Assembly: GCA_023512345.1 (NCBI GenBank)
Contig: JAILZT010000002.1
Coordinates: forward strand, 372,001-436,000
DNA length: 64,000 nt
Reading direction: 5' to 3'
Origin: Paenibacillus sp.
GTDB lineage: Bacteria; Bacillota; Bacilli; Paenibacillales; Paenibacillaceae
Below the pieces are notes generated by a model. That model saw only the letters and a list, made by a program, of their open reading frames with translations. It was not told the origin of the DNA and searched no databases. A program made the translations under genes and the position numbers. This document shows, piece by piece, positions 10,961 to 17,931 of the stretch (positions are counted from its first letter, which is position 1; each line of letters opens with the position of its first letter).

Positions 10961-11977
10961 TTATTTGCCAGCAATCCTTTTGTATGTAGTCTCATCGGCT
11001 ACAACGTAGAGTCTAGCTTCTTTCGGAATAGGCTCACTAAGCTTACGATTAATACTTAGGTCATTACCATCAGCCAGCAAAGTAGCGCCTTGGCTCAGTA
11101 AAGCTTGAAAAGCGTCCCCATAAGTTATCCAAGCTTCGTTCACCGGAATTTCATAAATGTCGTCACCGTGTTGTCTGCTAAGCAGCTGGGTGATCACTTC
11201 CGAATTCCCTTCCTGCAGAGCAGCACGAACCGCTAGGCGAGATATAGCATCGTGTGATAGAACGAAATCATTTACATGAACATGCCGAAAGTTCTGAATG
11301 TTCTTCTCCTGCATGATTTCCACTGTTGTATGTACGTGCGGTGCTATACGCTCAATGCTAGAGGCCACAAGTAAGGACTTACCATCAATCAGAGCCGCCT
11401 CATCAATTCTTGCATCCCCAAATATAATTGCGGTCTTAGCCTCGTGTATATTGGCTTTGAGAAGAATATCGTCCGCAGAAGGATCACCGCTAATGAAATG
11501 AACCTGCTCCATATGCTCCAGCGGATGCCGATTGGATTCATCAATGATAACGATATGGCATTTTGGTGAGTAACACAGAATTTCATCCACAGCAGCTTGT
11601 GTTTTTTTATTCCAATTGATTAGAACGACATGCTCTTTCCCTCGAAAACTCAATGTACCCGCCCCCCTTTGTCTTTGAATCTCAGCAATTGAATCAATGA
11701 TTTTACCAATAACTAAGCTCAACAGACCAATCCCGAATATATATAAGAACATCGTCAAGACCTTGCCCGCCACCGTTTTCGCAAAATAATCACCATAACC
11801 CACTGTAGCCATAGTTGTCATGACCCAGTAGAACGCATTAAACCAGCTTTGAAAGGTATCCGGCTCGAGCAAATAGGCAATGGTAGCGCTAACAACGATG
11901 AAGAGGAAGATAATAAGCCCAATTGTTTTTTTCCGTAGCCGCATAAGTCTAGTCGATACTCTAAGTAAAAAATGCAT
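10961..11977 (-). CDS. Two-TM potassium channel with RCK (TrkA-N) domain, YugO/MthK-like
   Basis: 338 residues: a basic N-terminus, TM1 (about 19-36), a pore loop with the selectivity filter TVGYGD at 58-63, TM2 (about 71-93), then a cytosolic RCK/TrkA-N Rossmann domain from about 112. The nucleotide loop is degenerate (LINWNKKTQ), as in ligand-gated RCK channels, so NAD binding is doubtful. It should conduct potassium across the cytoplasmic membrane. The ATG has a very strong AAGGAGGTGG site. It lies 81 bases after the DUF350 gene in the same direction, with a hairpin between, so it is probably the last, partly separate gene of the ATP-grasp cluster. Confidence 0.92.
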   Translation of the reverse strand: MHFLLRVSTRLMRLRKKTIGLIIFLFIVVSATIAYLLEPDTFQSWFNAFYWVMTTMATVGYGDYFAKTVAGKVLTMFLYIFGIGLLSLVIGKIIDSIAEIQRQRGAGTLSFRGKEHVVLINWNKKTQAAVDEILCYSPKCHIVIIDESNRHPLEHMEQVHFISGDPSADDILLKANIHEAKTAIIFGDARIDEAALIDGKSLLVASSIERIAPHVHTTVEIMQEKNIQNFRHVHVNDFVLSHDAISRLAVRAALQEGNSEVITQLLSRQHGDDIYEIPVNEAWITYGDAFQALLSQGATLLADGNDLSINRKLSEPIPKEARLYVVADETTYKRIAGK

Positions 11978-12004
11978 AGCTCCACCTCCTTCGGATTAAA
12001 TAAA

Positions 12005-12032
12005 GCTGCCCATCGAGAGGTTCGACGGCAGC
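12005..12032 (-). terminator. Hairpin between DUF350 gene and channel gene
   Basis: Minus-strand GCTGCC (12032-12027) pairs with GGCAGC (12010-12005), with an inner TCGA/TCGA pairing, followed by CTTTATTT. It may be a weak terminator or attenuator that lowers expression of the channel gene relative to the operon. Confidence 0.5.
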
Positions 12033-12058
12033 CCTGCGTTTACCACTATAATAACTTA

Positions 12059-12451
12059 CTAAATAATCAAACTGCTTACTGCAAAGGCCGTTCCGATAAA
12101 TACCATGCACAGCATGATTCCTACAGCTACGTTTCCTTTTTTCAAATGCTCCGAAATCGTGAACCCTGGTGTGAGCAGCTCAAAGATCCAGTAAGCCGCG
12201 ATCAGACATAGATATCCTACACCAAACCAAAGCATCATGAACCAGATAGACGTATTCGTAAAAGCAGCTACCCCTAGAATGATTGCCGTTGCCAAAAATT
12301 TACCGCCCAGTGCCAAGGCTACTGCCACATTACCATTTTTCAATTCTTCCATATCCTTGTACGGAGTCATCAAGCCAAAAATAAGCATACCCAAGCATTG
12401 CAGCAGAATAATTACACCTACACTCACTACCAAATTAATAACGATCGTCAA
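12059..12451 (-). CDS. DUF350 (UPF0719/YjfL-like) membrane protein
   Basis: 130 residues with four hydrophobic helices arranged as two similar halves. Each half carries a KNGNVAVAL or KKGNVAVGI element, the hallmark repeat of DUF350. It is an integral membrane protein of unknown function that commonly neighbours glutathionylspermidine-synthase-like ATP-grasp genes, as here and as in the E. coli yjfI-M/yjfC region. The start is TTG at 12451, overlapping the stop of the DUF4247 gene by four bases (TTGA), with GGGGGTGG just upstream, so the two are translationally coupled. Confidence 0.88.
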   Translation of the reverse strand: MTIVINLVVSVGVIILLQCLGMLIFGLMTPYKDMEELKNGNVAVALALGGKFLATAIILGVAAFTNTSIWFMMLWFGVGYLCLIAAYWIFELLTPGFTISEHLKKGNVAVGIMLCMVFIGTAFAVSSLII

Positions 12452-13128
12452 TTAGCCCACCCCCGAAATTTTGCATAGGCCGAATCATAGTCGGCAAAAT
12501 CATGCACTTCCTCCAGCACGACGGAAGCGGTCTTCTTTTTCTCAAGCTCTGTATAGCGTTTATCATCAATCGGCTGTTTAATCCGGTTGCCTGAAGGCAG
12601 CTCCAGAACAGCGAAATTTCTTGTCTTATCCTTGTATTTCGTTTTGTACACACCGACAATGTCTACATCCGTTGTTACTGCAACTTTAAGATTCTTGAGG
12701 TCTTCTACAGCTGTCTTTTGGTCCGCGTACGATTTAATCGTGCCCCATGAAGACAGGCGGATATCATTACGTTGATCAGCGTCAGTGATAAGCTCCGCAT
12801 CCATGAACTGCAAGGTCCAAATCTTGTCCCCGGTAGCATAGTTCCCATCATTAGGAAGCAGTTCATCATCCGGCAGCACAGTCATGTCACTCCCTATTAA
12901 ATCCCCTACAGTACTTTCAACCACACGATAATCCCAAGGAACCTTGGATACGCTGTCGGTAACCTCTGCTGAAGAATCTGTATGGAATACACTGCCTTGA
13001 TTGCTCCCAGAGCAAGCGCTTAACAAGACTACCATAACCATAAGAAGCATCAGTCCAAAAGTACGACCACTAGAGATTTTTCTAAAAGATTTCTTGGGGA
13101 TCTCTTTTCTTTCCGTGTTTACTGGCAA
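12448..13128 (-). CDS. DUF4247-like lipoprotein
   Basis: 226 residues, starting at TTG 13128, which overlaps the end of the ATP-grasp gene by 10 bases. A basic N-terminus (KKSFRK) leads to a hydrophobic segment and the lipobox LLSAC, so it should be lipid-anchored on the outer face of the membrane. The mature part is soluble and acidic/basic mixed, with no catalytic motif seen. Size and its place between a DUF350 gene and an ATP-grasp gene fit the DUF4247 family of Bacillales. The first ATG lies inside the hydrophobic segment and would destroy the signal, which supports the TTG. Confidence 0.7.
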   Translation of the reverse strand: MPVNTERKEIPKKSFRKISSGRTFGLMLLMVMVVLLSACSGSNQGSVFHTDSSAEVTDSVSKVPWDYRVVESTVGDLIGSDMTVLPDDELLPNDGNYATGDKIWTLQFMDAELITDADQRNDIRLSSWGTIKSYADQKTAVEDLKNLKVAVTTDVDIVGVYKTKYKDKTRNFAVLELPSGNRIKQPIDDKRYTELEKKKTASVVLEEVHDFADYDSAYAKFRGWAN

Positions 13129-14333
13129 TTATCTCTCACTCCCAACGCGATAAATTGACTGGCATTACCTGTAATGAGTCCACCGGCGCGTCCGAGCAGG
13201 CCGCAGGGCTTTCCATTAATTACAAACATGCCGGTTAGCAGATGGAATTCACCCTTAGTCGTTTGAATCACGCCCATCTCAGCTCTTTTTTGATACACCG
13301 ATGGAAATAACACGCTGCTGTCATAGCCGTCTTCATCCTGAATTTCCAGCGTTCCGTTATCGTCAAACAAGCGAACGGAGCCGCCTTCCCGTCCAAACAT
13401 GGACTTTGAAACAAAGCTCCCAGAGAATACTGGCTTGTTATACGTAGGCAATATATAGCTGGCGATTGCCTCACGTTCTTTTTCATCAAAAAGCAGCCCA
13501 AGCTCATACATTCCCCATACGACAGCAAGCAGCCCTTTGGATTGCAGGAGGATACTGTGCGGTGGGTTAAACAGCTGAAGGCGCCCAGTCTCCACGGCAT
13601 AGGCCAAGGCATCGCCGCCTTCATCAACGGCCATCCATTCCTTGGGATATAAGGCGAACATCCGCTCAATTACACGTCCCTCACTATCCTTCACAACTCC
13701 TTCATCCACCCATAGATCAAGGCAATCTACACATCGAACGTCAAGACCGCTATGCCGCACCAAGGCTTCAATCGTGCCAGAATCCTCTTGGTGAGAACCA
13801 TAACCTACACACGCTGCCGTATCGGGCTGTTCGATTGTCCACGCAGCTGCTAAATGCTCCTTCATCCGATCATTTGGGCTAGCAATACCGGCATCCGCAC
13901 AGATCCATGGAGTTGCAATTGAAGCTTCCACATAACCGGTGGGCGTGTCTGCATTCAATTCCAAAAGCTTAATGGTTCCATCATTGGCTACTGCAAAGTC
14001 AAAACGGGCATATCGGCTGATCAGCCCCTCAGAAGGGAGCGGGCAATCATCAAGCATCTCCCACAAAATAGGGGGTATACCTATCAAATCGTACAGATCA
14101 TGTTTATGGTGTACATAGCGTACCGCTTTATCTAGAACCGCCCAGAGCATGGTGGATGCCTGCTCAAGCTCTTTGTAAGTTGCTTCAGGCATCGTTACAA
14201 TACCATCCAACCAATACTCTTCATCCTCTAGATCAGCCCAGCTAAAACCCAGCTCATCCAGCTGTGCTACTCGCTCTGCCCGCTGCAGATCCGAGTGCTC
14301 TCTGACTTCAAAAATGCTGTCACGATTAATCAT
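13119..14333 (-). CDS. Glutathionylspermidine-synthase-like ATP-grasp ligase (YjfC/YgiC type)
   Basis: 404 residues, close to E. coli YgiC/YjfC. The N-terminal half has the pre-ATP-grasp region; the signature LLELNADTPTGYVEA and the nucleotide-binding segments VFSGSFVSKSMFGREGG follow. The amidase domain of true bifunctional Gsp synthase is absent, so only carboxylate-amine ligation is expected. What it ligates (a polyamine, an amino acid, or a peptide tail) is unknown. It starts at ATG 14333 with ATGA overlap with the upstream gene and runs 10 bases into the DUF4247 gene, so it is the centre of a tightly coupled operon. Confidence 0.88.
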   Translation of the reverse strand: MINRDSIFEVREHSDLQRAERVAQLDELGFSWADLEDEEYWLDGIVTMPEATYKELEQASTMLWAVLDKAVRYVHHKHDLYDLIGIPPILWEMLDDCPLPSEGLISRYARFDFAVANDGTIKLLELNADTPTGYVEASIATPWICADAGIASPNDRMKEHLAAAWTIEQPDTAACVGYGSHQEDSGTIEALVRHSGLDVRCVDCLDLWVDEGVVKDSEGRVIERMFALYPKEWMAVDEGGDALAYAVETGRLQLFNPPHSILLQSKGLLAVVWGMYELGLLFDEKEREAIASYILPTYNKPVFSGSFVSKSMFGREGGSVRLFDDNGTLEIQDEDGYDSSVLFPSVYQKRAEMGVIQTTKGEFHLLTGMFVINGKPCGLLGRAGGLITGNASQFIALGVRDNCQ

Positions 14334-15025
14334 CCGCCAAAGCTGCCTTTGCTGGAGCTGGATTTAGAACTTGATGATGACTTCGAGCTTGAAGAGGAGC
14401 CCAATTTACTGGAATTTCCACCAATCCCGCCAGCACTGGATGAAGTTCCGCGTCTAGTAATGGAACCTTTAGATGAAGTAGAGGTTTTGGGTTTAACGAC
14501 AGAACCAACTACCTTCTTGTTTTGGAACTTATCACTGGTGTAGCTAGAGGGCTTATATGCTTTTCGTGTGCCCGCATAATAGCTGGGGTGATTGTTATAC
14601 CACCCTCTGGAAGAGTAGAACGAGCCGCTGTTGAACAGCATGTGATACAGCAATAGATCATCCCAACCAAAGCCGGAATGATAACCGCCATAGTTGTTAA
14701 TTACGGTCGTTCCATTCGATGTCACGACACCTTGATCTTCTTGTAGAACTTCCTCTGTACCCTCTTCAGGATAGGGAATGTTCCAGTCTAAATTTTTGTC
14801 ATAATACGCTTTAACCTCTTCTGAGGACCAAGACACCAACTGTGGTTGATCTCCCGATGCACTACCACTGGCCACAGCTGGAGAACCCGGGATCAACAAC
14901 GCATTTGCAATTAATGCGATCCCTAGTGAGGTTGATAATACTCGAACAGGTTTACCCTCCGGAGTAAATAACTTTGAGATTAATTGTTCATTAACTTGTT
15001 CTTTAGCCTTTTCTTCTTTTGCCAA
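14330..15025 (-). CDS. Membrane-anchored protein with Ser/Gly/Lys tail, cluster member
   Basis: 231 residues from TTG 15025 (GGAGGA seven bases upstream). An N-terminal charged region is followed by one hydrophobic helix (about 29-52), a conserved-looking middle (VKAYYDKNLDWNIPYPEEG, then GGYHSGFGWDDLLLYHMLF and tyrosine/asparagine-rich GWYNNHPSYY), and a low-complexity tail of serine, lysine and glycine ending in KGSFGG. I do not recognise a named family with certainty; the tail recalls YgiB/YjfM-type partners of YgiC/YjfC ligases. The four-base overlap with the ligase gene suggests the two proteins act together, possibly with the tail as substrate (inference). Confidence 0.7.
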   Translation of the reverse strand: MAKEEKAKEQVNEQLISKLFTPEGKPVRVLSTSLGIALIANALLIPGSPAVASGSASGDQPQLVSWSSEEVKAYYDKNLDWNIPYPEEGTEEVLQEDQGVVTSNGTTVINNYGGYHSGFGWDDLLLYHMLFNSGSFYSSRGWYNNHPSYYAGTRKAYKPSSYTSDKFQNKKVVGSVVKPKTSTSSKGSITRRGTSSSAGGIGGNSSKLGSSSSSKSSSSSKSSSSKGSFGG

Positions 15026-15052
15026 GAGAAAATCCTCCTCTCTAACCTTCTA

Positions 15053-15274
15053 TTATTCGTGCCGCATAGGAACGAGTAGAAGCTCTAATTTCCCTTCGTC
15101 CACATTCAATCTTCCTTCTACTGTCTCAAACTCCCGACCACCAACTACCAGATAGTTAACATGCTCCAGAGCAGTGACCATATTCATACTCCAGATGCGC
15201 TCTTCAATCATTTGAAGCTCGCCGTCCGGCTTTTTCTCGAATAAGATGACACTCATGCCAGTCTCCACAATCAT
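15053..15274 (-). CDS. Small conserved-context protein, unknown function (73 aa)
   Basis: First gene of the ATP-grasp/DUF350 cluster. 73 residues, acidic, alternating hydrophobic pattern suggestive of a small alpha/beta or beta fold; no signal peptide or membrane segment, no motif recognised. The ATG at 15274 is preceded by AAGGAAGGGTGA, and only 27 bases separate it from the next gene, so it is very likely a real operon member. No function is claimed. Confidence 0.65.
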   Translation of the reverse strand: MIVETGMSVILFEKKPDGELQMIEERIWSMNMVTALEHVNYLVVGGREFETVEGRLNVDEGKLELLLVPMRHE

Positions 15275-15454
15275 TTCACCCTTCCTTAATCATTACTATG
15301 TTTTTGATACGTTGCTATTACAGTAACGTTTCATCCACCAGTGATAAAGGCTTTGGCAAACCTTCCCATAATAGAATAAAACCTGTAGTAATGAAACGCA
15401 ATAATAGATTTTTCCATACCCTAACCATTAACCAAGTCCGGACCGTTTATAAAA

Positions 15455-15500
15455 ACAAAAGAACTGTCCCTCTCGTAGAAATCTCTACTTAGGGGACAGC
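15455..15500 (-). terminator. Terminator of xpt-pbuX
   Basis: Minus-strand CTGTCCC (15499-15493) pairs with GGGACAG (15470-15464); an inner GTAG/CTAC pairing extends the stem, and T-rich sequence follows. The rest of the 281-base gap 15275-15555 shows nothing recognisable. Confidence 0.75.
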
Positions 15501-15555
15501 CTCCTATTTATCCTGCATTTATTTACTTTCTTGATGAATATCCCTAGCTGGTTAA

Positions 15556-16866
15556 TTAAGCAGATTGAGCTTCCTTAACCTCCGCAACGCCATCAGTAAC
15601 AGCATTGTCTTTAGTGCTCGACAAACAGATATTCAGAATAATAGCCGTCAGCGATCCCGATACGATACCGTTCTGAAGCAACATTCTAGCGAACTCTGGA
15701 AGTTGATCGAACATAGAAGGCAGCGTAGCCGAACCAAGACCCACTGCAATACTGCAAGCTGCTATCAACAAATTCCCATCCTTGCGCAGATCCACATCGG
15801 ACAGAATGGACATACCTGAAGCCGCAACCGAACCAAACATAACGATCATCGCGCCGCCAAGCACTGCATTCGGTATAACGGTGGTCAGAGCTGCCAATTT
15901 CGGCAGAAGGCCCAGTACGACCATAATGCCGCCTGCTGCAAAAATAACATTACGAGTCTTTACACGGGTCAACGAGATAAGCCCAACATTTTGCGAGAAG
16001 GCGGTGTATGGAAAAGCATTAAAAATCCCGCCCAGCATGATCGCCAGTCCTTCCGAACGCAGACCATTCACTATTTGCTTCTGCTCTACCTTCTGCTCCG
16101 TAGCTCTTCCTACAGCGAAATAAACACCGGTTGACTCCACCATACTGACAATATTCACAATGATCATCGTAATAACAGCTGTAAGGTTAAACTCCGGTGT
16201 ACCGAAGTAGAACGGTTGGGCAATACTAACCCAAGAGGCCGATCCTACGGATGAGAAATGCACCATACCCATGCTATAAGCAATTGCAGTACCAACCACT
16301 AAACCTACAAGTACCGACACAGAACGAAGAAAGCCTGTAGCCAAACGGTTAACTGCAAGAATAACAAGCAATGTAATCAGGGCAAGCAGCAAATTGCGGG
16401 GTTGTCCAAAGTCTGCACTACCCTGACCGCCGGCAACGTTATTCATAGCAACAGGAATAAGAGAAAGACCGATAATCGTTACGACAGAGCCGGTAACAAT
16501 CGTTGGAAAGAATCGGAGCAGCTTACCATAGAGCGGGGCCGCGAGTACAACGAAGACACCGGATAAAATAATAGCACCATAAGCTGTCGCCAGGTTAGAG
16601 GTCGATGCGATGGCAATAATCGGTCCTACTGCTGTAAAGGTACAGCCTAGAATGACCGGGAGTCGGCTGCCGAAGTATTTGGTGCCCATAACCTGTAAAA
16701 GAGTAGCCAAACCGCATGTGAAGAGGTCAGCTGCGATCAGATAGGCCATTTGAGTGCCATCCAGCCCAAGTGCCCCTCCCACAATCAGCGGTACGATTAC
16801 TGCACCAGCATACATGGCCAGCACGTGCTGGAGTCCCAAAGCAAATACCTTTTGTTTACTTAACAT
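15556..16866 (-). CDS. pbuX: Xanthine permease, nucleobase:cation symporter-2 family
   Basis: 436 residues with about 12-14 membrane helices and the family features LGLQHVLAMYAGAVIVPLIVG at the N-terminus (here cut to a landmark), a central SVGxAS-like region and the QNVGLISLTRV motif (Gln/Asn-Val-Gly) that forms the substrate site. It imports xanthine, or a related purine, by cation symport. Its start overlaps the xpt stop by seven bases, and both genes are under the guanine riboswitch at 17673-17743, which supports xanthine rather than uracil as the substrate. Confidence 0.92.
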   Translation of the reverse strand: MLSKQKVFALGLQHVLAMYAGAVIVPLIVGGALGLDGTQMAYLIAADLFTCGLATLLQVMGTKYFGSRLPVILGCTFTAVGPIIAIASTSNLATAYGAIILSGVFVVLAAPLYGKLLRFFPTIVTGSVVTIIGLSLIPVAMNNVAGGQGSADFGQPRNLLLALITLLVILAVNRLATGFLRSVSVLVGLVVGTAIAYSMGMVHFSSVGSASWVSIAQPFYFGTPEFNLTAVITMIIVNIVSMVESTGVYFAVGRATEQKVEQKQIVNGLRSEGLAIMLGGIFNAFPYTAFSQNVGLISLTRVKTRNVIFAAGGIMVVLGLLPKLAALTTVIPNAVLGGAMIVMFGSVAASGMSILSDVDLRKDGNLLIAACSIAVGLGSATLPSMFDQLPEFARMLLQNGIVSGSLTAIILNICLSSTKDNAVTDGVAEVKEAQSA

Positions 16867-17486
16867 CCTACTGCACTCTCCTTAATAGGTTTGATGGTTT
16901 GATCATTATCTTCCATAAAATGAACTTCTCCCGGGGACATAGCGGCAATTCTCGCCAGTGAGTGTACGTTTACACCCTTATCTTCCAGCAGGCCTCGTCC
17001 TTCCTGAAAGCTTTTCTCAATAACACAGCCTACTCCTACCAGTGACGCACCAGATTCCTTCACAATATCAACCAAACCGACAAGTGCCGCACCTGTAGCG
17101 AGGAAATCATCTACAATGAGGACATGATCCTCTGCCCCAAGATACTTTTGCGAAACACTGATCTGATAATGTTCTCCCCGAGTAAATGAATGAACGGGAG
17201 CCGTATAGACACTCTCAGCCAGCGTAATAACCTTTTTCTTTTTGGCATAAATAAAAGGAACACCGAAGGCAATAGCTGCAGCCATCGCAAACTGGATGCC
17301 ACTTGCTTCAATGGTTAGCACTTTGGTAATCGGACGATCACTATTCTTGAAAATCTCTTTGAACTCTCGCCCAATAGCCAGCGCCAGCTCCGTATCAACC
17401 TGATGATTCAGAAACGAATCCACCTTCATCACCGTGTCGGATAGAATCAGTCCTTCTTGTCTGATGCGTTCTTTAAGTGCCTGCAT
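16860..17486 (-). CDS. xpt: Xanthine phosphoribosyltransferase
   Basis: 208 residues. It converts xanthine and PRPP to XMP in purine salvage. The PRPP-binding loop VLIVDDFLATGAAL is intact, and TIEASGIQFA and the basic YAKKKK segment match the family. AAGGAGAG lies upstream of the ATG at 17486. It is the first gene of a two-gene operon with the permease and is controlled by a purine riboswitch and terminator in its leader. Confidence 0.95.
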   Translation of the reverse strand: MQALKERIRQEGLILSDTVMKVDSFLNHQVDTELALAIGREFKEIFKNSDRPITKVLTIEASGIQFAMAAAIAFGVPFIYAKKKKVITLAESVYTAPVHSFTRGEHYQISVSQKYLGAEDHVLIVDDFLATGAALVGLVDIVKESGASLVGVGCVIEKSFQEGRGLLEDKGVNVHSLARIAAMSPGEVHFMEDNDQTIKPIKESAVGC

Positions 17487-17513
17487 TTGTCGTTAATCTC
17501 TCCTTCTTGAAAA

Positions 17514-17564
17514 TAAAAAAAGGACAGATCACCTGAGCTGTTTCTCTCAAGTGAATCTGTCCTT
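17514..17564 (-). terminator. Riboswitch-controlled intrinsic terminator
   Basis: A long minus-strand stem (arms 17563-17546 and 17537-17521) closes before a run of seven T, about 110 bases after the aptamer and just before xpt. It is the OFF-state platform of the guanine riboswitch. Confidence 0.9.
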
Positions 17565-17672
17565 CTGGGTTTTTGTCCCTAAGTGGTGTAACACAAAACT
17601 GTGCCCGCAACGCTCGGTCCTGTCCTTGATTCGCCAAACAGCAATGAAGCGGAACCCTAGATGCGCTATTTC

Positions 17673-17743
17673 ACTCATAGTCGGATATTTTCAGTGGTTA
17701 TCCGGTAGAAACTTATGGGCCATATTCCCAAGATTATATGAGT
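17673..17743 (-). promoter_or_regulatory. Guanine-class purine riboswitch aptamer
   Basis: On the minus strand the P1 arm ACTCATA is followed by TATAATC, the J1/2-L2 region with GGGAATATGGCCC, the invariant GTTTCTACC, the L3 stem around CCGGATAACC and the closing CCGACTATGAGT. The base corresponding to position 74 is C (GACTATG rather than GATTATG), so it should bind guanine, hypoxanthine or xanthine and not adenine. High ligand would favour the terminator at 17514-17564 and switch off xpt-pbuX. Within the gap 17487-17931 this leader is the only structured element seen. Confidence 0.95.
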
Positions 17744-17774
17744 TATTTATGAATGTTGTCTTAATACTTTGTAT

Positions 17775-17803
17775 ATATTACACGCTATGTATTGTTGTTA
17801 CAA
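17775..17803 (-). promoter_or_regulatory. Candidate promoter of xpt-pbuX
   Basis: Minus-strand TTGTAA (17803-17798), a 17-base spacer and TAATAT (17780-17775) would start RNA shortly before the aptamer. Each hexamer matches only 4 of 6. Confidence 0.45.
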
Positions 17804-17888
17804 GGGAAAATTTCACGATGTTACAGAATATTTTCAGGAATAAATTTCATGCGTTCCATTAGCTGAGCCAGCTCCAGTCATTGATTTT

Positions 17889-17897
17889 TGTTATAAT
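17889..17897 (+). promoter_or_regulatory. Extended -10 promoter of the DUF2157 gene
   Basis: TGTTATAAT gives a perfect -10 with the TGn extension about 35 bases before the start codon; no good -35 is visible. Confidence 0.5.
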
Positions 17898-17931
17898 ATA
17901 AAGGTACCTACAAAAAGGGCGGGTGGACAGA

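Noticed and set aside
17673..17743. Adenine riboswitch
   Set aside because: The discriminating base is C (GACTATG), and the genes are for xanthine/guanine salvage, so the guanine class applies.
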